15,133 nucleotides of DNA from an uncultured Rhodanobacteraceae bacterium (GCA_913053815.1 CAJXGK010000012.1:1-15133); one strand, 5' to 3'. Counted from the stretch's first letter, positions 6,637-14,646 are shown. Notes: a model not told the origin generated them from the letters alone. A program made the numbers and translations.

Positions 6637-8253
6637 ATGAGTAAACATCCGTGGTGGCGCGGTGCCGTCATCTACCAGATTTATCCTCGAAGCTTCCAGG
6701 ACAGCAACGGGGATGGCGTCGGTGACCTGGCGGGGATTCTGTCGCGTCTGGACTATGTGGCGGCGCTGGGAGTGGATGCGATCTGGATATCTCCGTTCTT
6801 CAGCTCGCCGATGGCGGATTTTGGTTACGACATCGCTGACCATCGCGCTGTCGATCCCCTGTTCGGCACCTTGCAGGATTTCGACCACCTACTAGCGCGA
6901 GCCCATCAGCTGGGCCTGAAAGTGATGATCGATCAGGTACTCAGCCATACATCCATCGAACATGCCTGGTTCCAGGAAAGTCGCCAGAGCCGTGATAACC
7001 CCAAGGCGGACTGGTACGTCTGGGCTGATCCGCAGCCTGATGGCACCCCCCCGAACAACTGGCTGTCGATCTTTGGAGGAATAGCCTGGCATTGGGAACC
7101 ACGGCGCCAGCAGTACTACCTACACAATTTTCTGGAGTCCCAGCCGGATTTGAATTTCCATCAACTTGAAGTTCGCCGTGCGACCCTGGATAACGTACGT
7201 TTCTGGCTGGAGCGTGGTGTCGACGGCTTGCGTCTGGATGCCATCAACTTCTGTTTCCATGATCGGCAGCTTCGTGACAATCCACCCAAGCCTGCAGAAA
7301 AGCGCAATGGCCGTGGCTTCCAAGCGGACAATCCGTACGCTTATCAGTATCACTGGTACAACAACACCCAGCCTGAGAATCTGGATTTCCTGCGTGAGCT
7401 GCGGGCTTTGCTCGACCGTTATCCGGAGGTCACCTCGCTTGGGGAAGTAGCCTCGGAAGATTCACTGGCGACCATGGCTGAATACACCCATGATCACGGT
7501 CTGCACATGAGCTACAGCTTCGAGCTGCTCACCGAGGCCTGTTCTGCCGAGTACATACGGGCCACCGTCACCACTCTGGAAAGCAGAATGCCGAATGGCT
7601 GGCCTTGTTGGGCGATTTCGAACCACGATTCGAAGCGGGTCATGTCACGCTGGGCCGGCCCCAATCCAGCGCCGCATCAAGCCAGCATGCTGAGCGCTAT
7701 GGCCTGCAGTCTGCGTGGTTCGTACTGTGTGTATCAGGGTGAGGAGCTGGGTTTGCCGGAAGCTGATCTGCCTCGCGAAGCCTTGCGCGATCCTTACGGC
7801 ATCGCTTTCTGGCCTAATTTCAAGGGGCGTGACGGTTGTCGCACTCCCATGCCGTGGCAGGATACCTCGACGGCTGGTTTCACCACGGGTCGGCCCTGGT
7901 TACCCATTCCGAAGGAACATCGTCCCTTGTCGGTAGCCTGTCAGGAAGCCGATCCCGATTCACCACTACAGCGTTTCCGACGTTTCATGCATTGGCGCAA
8001 GCAGCAACCCGCACTACGTTGGGGTTGCATCCATTGGTTTGAGTTGTCCGCACCGGTACTGGTTTTTACCCGGCAATGGGCGGAGGACAAGATGCTGGTC
8101 ATCTTCAATCTCAGTGCTACTGAGCAAGCCATCCCCCTGCCTGAGATCAAGGTTCAAGAAGTCCTTACTGGCCACGGTCTGGTAGAAGGTCGACTGGAAG
8201 ACCACGTTTGCCATGTGCCTGGCTACGGCGCATGGTTCGCCCGTATTACCTGA
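6637..8253 (+). CDS. cytoplasmic alpha-glucosidase (GH13, GH13_23-like)
   Basis: A 538-aa enzyme hydrolysing (or transferring) terminal alpha-glucosyl units of maltose and short maltodextrins. Start ATG 6637 has a strong AGGGGAG four bases upstream. There is no signal peptide, so it acts in the cytoplasm after uptake. GH13 regions: DQVLSH (~99-104), GLRLDAINF with nucleophile Asp201, GEV with acid/base Glu270, SNHD with Asp331; region V is QPDLN (~169-173), the mark of the oligo-1,6-glucosidase/alpha-glucosidase branch. From memory the whole sequence, including the start WWRGAVIYQIYPRSF, closely follows the Xanthomonas and Halomonas alpha-glucosidases (XgtA/HaG type), whose catalytic numbering is almost the same. 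Region I has Ser where most GH13 have Asn, apparently a trait of this group. Shared operator at 6526-6539. No clear terminator follows. Confidence 0.95.
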   Translation: MSKHPWWRGAVIYQIYPRSFQDSNGDGVGDLAGILSRLDYVAALGVDAIWISPFFSSPMADFGYDIADHRAVDPLFGTLQDFDHLLARAHQLGLKVMIDQVLSHTSIEHAWFQESRQSRDNPKADWYVWADPQPDGTPPNNWLSIFGGIAWHWEPRRQQYYLHNFLESQPDLNFHQLEVRRATLDNVRFWLERGVDGLRLDAINFCFHDRQLRDNPPKPAEKRNGRGFQADNPYAYQYHWYNNTQPENLDFLRELRALLDRYPEVTSLGEVASEDSLATMAEYTHDHGLHMSYSFELLTEACSAEYIRATVTTLESRMPNGWPCWAISNHDSKRVMSRWAGPNPAPHQASMLSAMACSLRGSYCVYQGEELGLPEADLPREALRDPYGIAFWPNFKGRDGCRTPMPWQDTSTAGFTTGRPWLPIPKEHRPLSVACQEADPDSPLQRFRRFMHWRKQQPALRWGCIHWFELSAPVLVFTRQWAEDKMLVIFNLSATEQAIPLPEIKVQEVLTGHGLVEGRLEDHVCHVPGYGAWFARIT

Positions 8254-8736
8254 TCGGCGAGACCGTTCTCTCGGGGGCTGAGCATGAGTCAAGACTGCAA
8301 GCGCTTAGCACCGAGACGGGTGGGCACCTTGATAAACCGACGGCATCCTCTCTGCGACCGCGTTGCAGGATATCGGCCACCCCCCTCGCAGATACCTTGA
8401 CAGGTTTTCTGGGAAGGTGGACTGCAACGCTACGTTGTCATCGACATCGCGTCGATCTATATAGATGGTATCCTCGCCTGGGACAGTTTAAGGCCGAATG
8501 GTTCGTCTCGGCGGGTCGGAGTACGGACGGGTCGGGATGGCTAGACCACGGATCGCCGCAATAAGACCTCGTACCCTGGCCCCTTATCTTGCTCGGACGA
8601 GAACCATCCTGCCCCAGTAGATCGGATAGGCAGAGCAAGCTTGGTGACTCCTGTCCTGGCTATCGCCATCATTGAAGGCCTCGTCCCTGGTTGTGTTCCG
8701 TTTCATCAGATTATTACAAATATAGGATATGAAACC
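8254..8736. other. gene-poor stretch before the VIT1/CCC1 gene
   Basis: About 480 bp with no credible protein and no recognised RNA. It holds a 12-bp perfect palindrome, ATCTATATAGAT (8455-8466), and an AT-rich patch just before the next start (around 8708-8735) that could contain the promoter. The short ORFs crossing it have poor composition and no ribosome sites. Confidence 0.45.
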
Positions 8737-9429
8737 GTGTTCAGTCACAGTGAAGGTCATTTTAGTGCACGGATAGGCTGGTTGCGCGCGGCGGTATTGG
8801 GTGCTAACGACGGCATTGTTTCTACGGCGAGTCTGATCGTGGGCGTGGCGGCCGCCCAGGTGGGACGCTCGGCGGTACTGACGGCGGGGATTGCCGGGTT
8901 GATTGCCGGCGCCATGTCAATGGCCTCCGGCGAGTATGTTTCGGTCAGTTCTCAGGCCGACGCCGAAGATGCGGATCTGGAGCGCGAGCGTCATGAGCTA
9001 GAAACAAATCTGGCTTACGAACAGGAAGAACTCACGCGCATCTACATGGGCCGCGGACTGGATGAAGGTCTGGCCCGCCGGGTGGCTTTACAGTTGATGG
9101 AACATGATGCTTTGGGAGCCCATGCCCGGGATGAGCTGGGGTTGACCGAGGTTCATAGAGCCCGGCCGGTGCAGGCGGCTATGGCCTCAGCGGCGAGTTT
9201 CGCGGTGGGTGCGGCGCTGCCTCTGGCCTTGGTGTTATGGGTATCGATGCGCTGGTTGTTGCCGGTTGTTTCGATTGGCTCGTTACTGTTTCTGGCGCTG
9301 CTGGGGGCCCTGGCTTCTCGTTCGGGTGGGGCCAAAATGTGGGTCGGGGTGCTACGGGTTACTTTCTGGGGAGCGTTCGCCATGGCCCTTACCGCTCTGG
9401 TGGGTCGACTGCTGGGTGCGCACGCCTAA
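8737..9429 (+). CDS. VIT1/CCC1 family membrane transporter (iron/manganese)
   Basis: A 230-aa inner-membrane protein of the vacuolar-iron-transporter family; bacterial members are thought to move Fe2+/Mn2+ out of the cytoplasm. The GTG start at 8737 is preferred (AGGA at 8724-8727, nine bases upstream) because the protein then opens HSEGHFSARIGWLRAAVLGA, as family members usually do; an in-frame TTG at 8641 would add 32 unrelated residues. TM1 holds the signature GANDGIVSTASLIVG (~19-33), TM2 the AGAMSMASGEYVSV stretch (~54-67). A Glu-rich cytoplasmic helical domain follows (~70-130: ERERHELETN, YEQEELTRIY, MEHDALGAHARDELGL), matching the family's metal-binding domain. Three more hydrophobic helices complete the usual five. 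It is a single-gene unit, unrelated to the sugar genes. Confidence 0.93.
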   Translation: MFSHSEGHFSARIGWLRAAVLGANDGIVSTASLIVGVAAAQVGRSAVLTAGIAGLIAGAMSMASGEYVSVSSQADAEDADLERERHELETNLAYEQEELTRIYMGRGLDEGLARRVALQLMEHDALGAHARDELGLTEVHRARPVQAAMASAASFAVGAALPLALVLWVSMRWLLPVVSIGSLLFLALLGALASRSGGAKMWVGVLRVTFWGAFAMALTALVGRLLGAHA

Positions 9430-9439
9430 CCGCCTCAAG

Positions 9440-9915
9440 CCGTGGTGACACCGCTCTGCGTCCGGGACGACAAGCTTCCAGCTACCTGTTGTGGACGTGT
9501 CATGTCTCTCTCGTCAGGCGGGAATCCACCCGGCCCGGATCACGTTAGAGGTTTGCTTGGGCGGTGTCGCCAGACTGTGGATCCCGGGTCTGCCACCGGG
9601 CGGGATAGTGGGCCTTTTTTTGTGACACGGCTCTGCGTCCAGAGCGATGAGTCTCCATCACCTATGGTGGGCGTGCTACTTCTCTCGCCCGCCCGAGAGA
9701 AGTTAGCCAAGAGAAGGGTGGCCGGGGTTCGCGCCCTGTGGGTGCGTTCGGGGTTGCAGGCGTTCGTTGCCCGCTCATGAATGAGCGGGCAACGAACCGA
9801 CCGGTTTCCATGCCGGTCGCCCTACGGGATTCGCTCTGGCCCGCACTGCGAACCACGGCTGTGGACAAGCACGTCGTTGCTTATCTCGCCATGCCCGTGC
9901 CGGCGGGAGTCCAGT
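9440..9915 (+). repeat. dispersed structured repeat, copy B
   Basis: It fills the gap between the VIT1/CCC1 gene and the EAL-HDOD gene and is homologous to 2344-2790. Shared blocks are AGGCGGGAATCCAC plus CGGCCCGGA (9516-9539) and, exactly 37 nt later as in copy A, GTGGATCCCGGG (9577-9588). A hairpin series follows: 9678-9703 (10-bp stem, 6-nt loop), a short GCGCCC/GGGTGC stem around 9732-9746, 9762-9797 (17-bp stem) and 9798-9819 (7 bp). A CGGCGGGAGTCCAG tail lies near 9901-9914. ORFs across it are not credible proteins. Boundaries are approximate. Confidence 0.65.
9762..9797. repeat. 17-bp perfect inverted repeat inside copy B
   Basis: The arms 9762-9778 and 9781-9797 are fully complementary with only GA between them, giving a 36-bp near-palindrome. 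There is no T-tract, so it is not a standard terminator. Confidence 0.88.
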
Positions 9916-9948
9916 AAAAAAGGTCATACCCAAGCCAGTGGCAAATCC

Positions 9949-11193
9949 TTAGTTGCTGTGAATTGAGGCAAAAACCTCATCGGTCCATTGCAGTGCCTCA
10001 ATGTAAACTTTGGCAATCGCATCGACCCGTTGCGGCTGAATGAGTTCCCATTCACCACGTTCGTAGTGTTGCAGATCTTTAAGTGTCCGCGCCCACGGGC
10101 CCTCACCGCGTAGCAAGGCAACGCGGATCGGTTCGGCGACCGGCAGGTTTTCCAGAATCTTTTCCATGGGGGCTTTGATCAGCACATCGAGCAAGGAAAA
10201 AAGACCCACGATAAAAGCCTGTTCCTTCTGCTCATTATTGCTATCAGCGGCCAGCAACTCGCATACATGAGCGCGGTTCAGCGAGGTCTTCATCAGAGCG
10301 GGGGATTGGTCATCGAGGCGCGCGATAGCCAGCATACGAGCCCACTGGCGCACGCGGCTCATACCGAGATAGACGATAGCATGCTGGATGGAACGCACCT
10401 GAGTACGTAGGCCAAAGAAAGCTGAATTGACTAGGCGCAGAAGCTTGTAGGTGAGTACGGCATCGTTACGAATAGCCTCGGCCAATTCGTTGGGCCCGGC
10501 ATCCGGAGCTTCCACGGCGGCCATCAGTTGCATGATGCCGATGCGACTTTCGCCGATGATTTCCTCTTCGGTAATCTCCGGGCGGAACAGATAGTAGCCC
10601 TGGAAGCCATCAAGGTTGAGACTTTTACAGAACTGATACTGAGCCGGGGTTTCGACCTTTTCGGCGATCAATTGTGCGGATACCGAACGCAGTTTCTTCA
10701 CCAATCCTTCGAGTTCGTGCTGAGGTACAAGCTGGATATCCAGCTTGATGAAATCCAGTAGTTGCAACAACTCGTGTTGCTCAGGGGTTTCGAGGGTCCC
10801 TTCAAAGTCATCCAGGGCAATACGGAAGCCTTGGTTTTTCAAGTCCTTGACAGCTTGGATGAGGGGTCGATCAATCGTCTCAGTTTCGAGAATCTCCAGT
10901 ACCAGACGATCATCAGGGGCCAGCAACGGCACCCCCATGCGCAACAGTTTCGAGGTCATGTTGATGAAAGCCAGGTCACCACCGACCAGACGTTCCAGTC
11001 CGAAATCGGTACAAGCGCGCAGCATTACACTGGCACTGGCGGCATCCGGATCATCGAATTCAGCGTGCTCGGCCTGCCGATTGTGACGGTATAGCAGTTC
11101 ATAACCCAGGATGTTCTGGTTGCGATCGAGAATCGGTTGGCGGGCAAGTACTGCGGTAGTGGAGGACTGTGGTTCGTCAATTACGGTGTTCAT
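9949..11193 (-). CDS. EAL-HDOD signalling protein (YuxH/CdgJ type)
   Basis: A 414-aa cytoplasmic protein with an N-terminal EAL (c-di-GMP phosphodiesterase-type) domain (~15-205) and a C-terminal HDOD domain (~215-400). EAL motifs: YELLYR for ExLxR (Glu32), INMTS (Asn78), LEILETE (~99-105), DDF (Asp128/129), FIK (Lys150), AEKVET (Glu178) and GFQGY (Gln198). Most metal and catalytic positions are present, but loop 6 DDFGTG is DDFEG and AEGVE is AEKVE, so activity is uncertain; relatives are often non-catalytic regulators of motility. HDOD shows LLRLVNSAFFGL and IQHAIVYLGMSRVRQW. Its ATG overlaps the PilZ stop by four bases (ATGA), so it is translationally coupled. The last gene of the flgMN unit. 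Confidence 0.93.
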   Translation of the reverse strand: MNTVIDEPQSSTTAVLARQPILDRNQNILGYELLYRHNRQAEHAEFDDPDAASASVMLRACTDFGLERLVGGDLAFINMTSKLLRMGVPLLAPDDRLVLEILETETIDRPLIQAVKDLKNQGFRIALDDFEGTLETPEQHELLQLLDFIKLDIQLVPQHELEGLVKKLRSVSAQLIAEKVETPAQYQFCKSLNLDGFQGYYLFRPEITEEEIIGESRIGIMQLMAAVEAPDAGPNELAEAIRNDAVLTYKLLRLVNSAFFGLRTQVRSIQHAIVYLGMSRVRQWARMLAIARLDDQSPALMKTSLNRAHVCELLAADSNNEQKEQAFIVGLFSLLDVLIKAPMEKILENLPVAEPIRVALLRGEGPWARTLKDLQHYERGEWELIQPQRVDAIAKVYIEALQWTDEVFASIHSN

Positions 11194-11654
11194 GATGTGT
11201 CGTGGTCCTTGAGTTTGCCTCGAAATCGAAATGTGCGAACCAGACGACGCTGCTGCCAGGCCAGGATTCTGGCAAGACTGCGCTGATTACCGGGGATGGA
11301 ATGCAGGATACGAGCGCCACAGCAAATACCCCTTCCCTCCTCGTCCTGCCGCACATACTGGATACATAGCTGAAACTGTAATTGGGTGACACATTCCGGC
11401 AGGCACAGGTTCACGTTCCAGACCGACCCCGGATAGGGGGGTGTTCCTTGCAGGCGAAAGCCAATGCCTTCGAAGGAAAGATCCAGCAATTCGGCATGTC
11501 GTACCTGGCCGGCATGGTTGTAAAGATCGAGAAAACCGTGCAGGGGTGACTCGGCACGCAGACGCAAAGTCTGGCGCCGCGGCGAAGATTCATCACCGGA
11601 ACATTCAGACACTAGCGAGTGGGTGGGGTCGATGGGGGCGGTGGGTTTTGCCAT
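11190..11654 (-). CDS. PilZ-domain c-di-GMP-binding protein
   Basis: Probably a c-di-GMP receptor acting on motility. Residue numbers use the ATG at 11654 (154 aa). The motif pair of PilZ is present: RQTLR (RxxxR, Arg27 and Arg31) and DLSFEG (DxSxxG, Asp58, Ser60, Gly63), followed by the beta-barrel and a very basic C-terminal tail (RRLVRTFRFRGKLK). There is no YcgR N-terminal domain, so it is not a full YcgR/FlgZ. The start is uncertain: the ORF stays open upstream, ATGs at 11663 and 11654 lie inside flgN, and a GTG at 11612 overlaps the flgN stop by 8 bases; none has a good ribosome site. It overlaps flgN at one end and the EAL-HDOD gene by four bases at the other. Confidence 0.85.
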   Translation of the reverse strand: MAKPTAPIDPTHSLVSECSGDESSPRRQTLRLRAESPLHGFLDLYNHAGQVRHAELLDLSFEGIGFRLQGTPPYPGSVWNVNLCLPECVTQLQFQLCIQYVRQDEEGRGICCGARILHSIPGNQRSLARILAWQQRRLVRTFRFRGKLKDHDTS

Positions 11655-12084
11655 GCATATCATAGGTGGTGGTCGATTGTGTTTGTCCCAAAGCTTCCAA
11701 TGCCATGGACAGATACTGCATCCGGGCCTGAACCAGGGCTCCATTGTCCTGATTGAGTTGTTCGCAATCCTTCAGAATATTCATGACCTCCGTCCAATGC
11801 TGACGGGTAGTGCTCGAACCGCACCCTTCAGGGGCATGGTCCGGGTCTTGCTCGAGTGCGTGAGGTCTCAGAATCTGCTCCAAATGCAAGCGCTCCTGCT
11901 GCAGATTCTCGAGTTGATACATGAGTTCCAGCTTGGGGCTGGTACACGTATCAAGTTGCTCCGTATCCCCATCAAGTAGCGCTGCCCGCTCCAGGGTCAG
12001 CACTTCGCGTAAATCCTTGGCAATATAAGCAATGTCGCCAATCACTCGTTGCCGTGACATACGCAATTCGGCGACGGTATTCAT
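11605..12084 (-). CDS. flgN: FlgN-type flagellar export chaperone
   Basis: A 159-aa, mostly alpha-helical protein; FlgN escorts hook-filament junction proteins FlgK and FlgL to the flagellar export gate. The FlgN pattern is present: an N-terminal helix with LTLERAALLDGDTEQLD, a middle coiled-coil stretch rich in Leu/Gln/Glu, and NQDNGALVQARMQYLSMALE followed by a YDMHGKT tail, as in family members (N..NG..., YD..G). The start ATG 12084 lies two bases after the flgM stop, as in many flgMN pairs. The C-terminus overlaps the PilZ gene. Transcription likely comes from the sigma-28 promoter before flgM. Confidence 0.88.
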   Translation of the reverse strand: MNTVAELRMSRQRVIGDIAYIAKDLREVLTLERAALLDGDTEQLDTCTSPKLELMYQLENLQQERLHLEQILRPHALEQDPDHAPEGCGSSTTRQHWTEVMNILKDCEQLNQDNGALVQARMQYLSMALEALGQTQSTTTYDMHGKTHRPHRPHPLASV

Positions 12085-12086
12085 GG

Positions 12087-12398
12087 TCAGAATTTTCCAC
12101 CGGCACTCAGTTGCTGTTCAATGGAGATCAGACCCTTAGCAATGCCTTGTGAGTCGACTTGATAGGTCCCTGCGGCAATGGCCTGCTGGATTTTCTGGAT
12201 CCGGGTCGAGTCAACGGCCGACTGCAAGGATTGCTCCTTGGCCAGTTGCTGCAGATGGCGCGCAGCATTAGTCAGGGCGAGACTGTCTTGTTGGGGCCGG
12301 GCTGCAGCTTGATTGCCGGAGGCTCCCGCTTTCCTGGAACCCGCCGCCGAGGCGTTCTGAACGCCAGGCTGGACAAGGCTGGAAATTTTGTTATCCAT
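12087..12398 (-). CDS. flgM: anti-sigma-28 factor FlgM
   Basis: A 103-aa small protein that binds FliA (sigma-28) and blocks late flagellar genes until exported through the finished hook. The N-terminal half is Ala/Gln/Ser-rich and probably disordered; the C-terminal half holds the sigma-binding helices, including DSTRIQKIQQAIAAGTYQVD and IAKGLISIEQQL, which match the FlgM family. Start ATG 12398 has GGGAG eight bases upstream. A sigma-28 promoter lies ~37-63 bp upstream, so FlgM would limit its own late expression. flgN follows after two bases. Confidence 0.93.
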   Translation of the reverse strand: MDNKISSLVQPGVQNASAAGSRKAGASGNQAAARPQQDSLALTNAARHLQQLAKEQSLQSAVDSTRIQKIQQAIAAGTYQVDSQGIAKGLISIEQQLSAGGKF

Positions 12399-12434
12399 GG
12401 GAACAGCTCCCGATCTAGACGAATGTCGAAGAGT

Positions 12435-12461
12435 GAATCGGCGATAGGCGAAAAAACTTTA
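12435..12461 (-). promoter_or_regulatory. sigma-28 (FliA) promoter of flgM-flgN
   Basis: On the - strand: TAAAGTTT, 11 bases, GCCGATTC. The -35 (12454-12461) equals the enterobacterial consensus, the spacer is exact, and the -10 (12435-12442) matches 6 of 8 of GCCGATAA. It predicts a leader of ~30 nt before flgM. Confidence 0.88.
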
Positions 12462-12482
12462 GTGTAAATTGGTAATCTGTGC

Positions 12483-13331
12483 TCATGGCTGGACCTGCAC
12501 GGTGTCGGTGGATACGACCAAACCCTGGATGATGCGGCCAGAATTGCTGTTACGAACCTTCACGCGGGCTCCGGCCGCACCGTTACCAAGTGCCGTGCCA
12601 TGAGCCCGTACATGCACCCGCCCCACCTCGGTAAGAATACTGACATGGTCACCGCGGTGCACCAGTAGGCGGATGGCGAACATGCCGGGGCTGAGCACGG
12701 TACCGGGTGATATCGGTCGGAGCAGACGACGTCCGGCGATGTCCGGGATATGTTCGATGTAGCCATAGCCTAGCAAGCTGACATCATAACGCTGCCATCG
12801 TACGGCATGTCTGCCGACCAGATCGCCACGGCCCAAGGCCCGGGTGGCGACGAGTACTCGTCGGAATACATGCACCTGGGCGGGCAGGTAGATCATCCAC
12901 GGCACGGGACCGGCGCAGGCCAACCGCACACTGACCCGACTGCCAAAAAGCCTGCCACTGGGCAGACTGGCCCGGGGGGGGGTGGCGCATTTAGCTAAGC
13001 GCAGGCGTGGGTCGGGGGGTCTTACCTTGATCTGAACCGGCAGCCCCTCACCGGCAAAGTGCGTATGCAGATAGTGGGTTGCGATCTGTCGAAGCTGCGG
13101 GAGCGACATGATGGTTGTTGCAACGGCAGTATGTGCCGGTAGTAGCAGGAGCATGAACAACCCCAGCGCCAAGCCGACCCGTCGGGCATCTTGAGAAACC
13201 GAGCCGAGCAGTTCGGGTGCGCGATGTCCCGGAGCACATCTCCGAGACTTATCAGGCGGATAGGCGGGGAGTGAGCGAGGCCGCAACACCACAAGCGGAC
13301 CGCACAGTAGATTTGAGTCCCATCGTTTCAT
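12483..13331 (-). CDS. flgA: FlgA, flagellar P-ring assembly chaperone
   Basis: Periplasmic chaperone for P-ring protein FlgI. The ORF from ATG 13331 gives 282 aa, longer than the usual ~220-240: a hydrophobic signal ([13 protein letters not shown], ~52-64, cleaved near AVA/TT) is preceded by an odd ~50-residue Arg/Pro-rich stretch. No later in-frame ATG lies before the hydrophobic segment, and a TTG at codon 54 would drop the basic residues. The mature part shows the FlgA layout: Cys115 and Cys139 (likely disulphide), a SAF-type region (~157-220; [19 protein letters not shown]) and the C-terminal signature GDHVSIL...[25 protein letters not shown]. The start overlaps the chemoreceptor stop by four bases (ATGA), so expression is coupled to it. 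Confidence 0.92.
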   Translation of the reverse strand: MKRWDSNLLCGPLVVLRPRSLPAYPPDKSRRCAPGHRAPELLGSVSQDARRVGLALGLFMLLLLPAHTAVATTIMSLPQLRQIATHYLHTHFAGEGLPVQIKVRPPDPRLRLAKCATPPRASLPSGRLFGSRVSVRLACAGPVPWMIYLPAQVHVFRRVLVATRALGRGDLVGRHAVRWQRYDVSLLGYGYIEHIPDIAGRRLLRPISPGTVLSPGMFAIRLLVHRGDHVSILTEVGRVHVRAHGTALGNGAAGARVKVRNSNSGRIIQGLVVSTDTVQVQP

Positions 13332-14635
13332 GACGGGGTGGCCTCCTGGGCCGGGACGCGCTTAAGAGCTTGGTTGAAGTGCTGCCAAGCGCTCTCGGTC
13401 TCACTCAGTGACTGTAACGCTTGATCATGATCGTTCGCAAGCAGTTGGGTAAGCAAGGTATGGACGTGATCGAGATATTCACCGCCAAGCTGGGCAAGCT
13501 TACTCAGGGAGGGCTCTGGTGTGGCGCCGGCCCATTGCTGGAGTAGAGCCGTAAAGGGCGCCGCGTCGAGCATTTGCGGGTCAATCTGGTCCGGTGCGTT
13601 GCTGGCAATTTCCAGAGTCCGCCAAAGTGATTCACCGGCATAACGCAGTTCGTCCTGCAGGGGACCGCTGGCGAGAGCCTTACCGTTGTGGGGGGGACTG
13701 ATCCGGACGGCAAAAACGGCCCGCGACAACGAGGCGCTGTGTCGACGCAGCACCGCGTTGCGCTGTTCAAAGACCGCCAAGGTGACTTCGACCTGGGTTT
13801 GGGCGGTATGGCGGTGTTCAATATCCGCCACCAACTGGGTGTGCCCGGATTGGCTTTGGGTATGCGCCGTTGCCGCCGTTTGTAGTGATCCCTGAAGGCC
13901 ATGCAAACTGTGCTCGACCTGTTCGAGTCGGCTTAGCTCTTGTTCGGCAGTGCCATTCAATTGTTGTGATAACTCTCCCAAGGACTGCGTCACCGTCTCA
14001 ATTTCGGTGGTCGTCTGAGTGGTCTTTTCGGCCAATTGCTTGACTTCATCGGCGACCACGGCAAAGCCGCGTCCGGCTTCCCCGGCCCGGGCCGCTTCGA
14101 TGGCGGCATTGAGGGCGACCAAGTTGGTCTGATGGGCAATTTCCTGAACCTCCGCCGTCAGTTTGCCAATTTCGCTGAAGAACCCGGCAAAGTGAGCATG
14201 AGCTTGCGGTATGCCGGCCAGCGTGCTGCGCAATAAGCGCAGTTGTCCTTCGAGTGACCGGCTCTGCTCGTGAGCTTGGTCACATTGCTCATGGGTGGCA
14301 ACAAGCCCACCCTGCAAGGCGGCCAGAGACCCCAGCCCGTCACCGTCAGCCGTCAAATTGCCGACGCTTTGCCGGTGTTCTGCCAGGGCAGCACGAGCGA
14401 CATTGAGATCACGGACCAGGTTACTCAAGTGCCGCAACAGTTCTGTGTGACGTTGCAGGACACGTTGCCGTTGGCCCTCATCCGAGTCGACGAATACCGG
14501 CAAGGCATCAATCAGCGGCTGCATGGCCAGAGCCGTACGGGGATGCCGTAAGGATAGTTCCCGGATGCGCGCACGGTTACCGCAGACGAGCTCACGGGAA
14601 AATTCGGCAACGGTCGAAATACTCAATATAGGCAT
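13328..14635 (-). CDS. soluble methyl-accepting chemotaxis protein (MCP signalling domain)
   Basis: A cytoplasmic chemoreceptor that would couple to CheA/CheW. Start ATG 14635 (435 aa) is chosen because a sigma-28 promoter at 14647-14673 overlaps the alternative ATG 14650 and lies downstream of GTG 14686; the leader would then be only a few bases and has no ribosome site. No transmembrane helix or HAMP is seen. Residues ~60-155 are helical; the hairpin tip (~166-205) has [20 protein letters not shown], then [20 protein letters not shown], the hallmark of MCPs; the return helix runs to ~295. The last ~125 residues form a separate helical region I cannot assign; it lacks the Cys and spacing of a CZB domain. 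It sits between cheV and flgA, an unusual place. Confidence 0.92.
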   Translation of the reverse strand: MPILSISTVAEFSRELVCGNRARIRELSLRHPRTALAMQPLIDALPVFVDSDEGQRQRVLQRHTELLRHLSNLVRDLNVARAALAEHRQSVGNLTADGDGLGSLAALQGGLVATHEQCDQAHEQSRSLEGQLRLLRSTLAGIPQAHAHFAGFFSEIGKLTAEVQEIAHQTNLVALNAAIEAARAGEAGRGFAVVADEVKQLAEKTTQTTTEIETVTQSLGELSQQLNGTAEQELSRLEQVEHSLHGLQGSLQTAATAHTQSQSGHTQLVADIEHRHTAQTQVEVTLAVFEQRNAVLRRHSASLSRAVFAVRISPPHNGKALASGPLQDELRYAGESLWRTLEIASNAPDQIDPQMLDAAPFTALLQQWAGATPEPSLSKLAQLGGEYLDHVHTLLTQLLANDHDQALQSLSETESAWQHFNQALKRVPAQEATPS

Positions 14636-14646
14636 AGCGTGGCAAC

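Noticed and set aside
8254..8285. Possible terminator just after the alpha-glucosidase (CGAGA/TCTCG)
   Set aside because: The stem is only five pairs and no T-run follows.
8641..8736. TTG start at 8641 for the VIT1/CCC1 protein
   Set aside because: The added 32 residues do not resemble the family; GTG 8737 has a ribosome site and gives the usual N-terminus.
9442..9780. 112-codon + strand ORF after the VIT1/CCC1 gene
   Set aside because: It lies wholly in repeat copy B and shares only repeat-derived sequence with frames in copy A.
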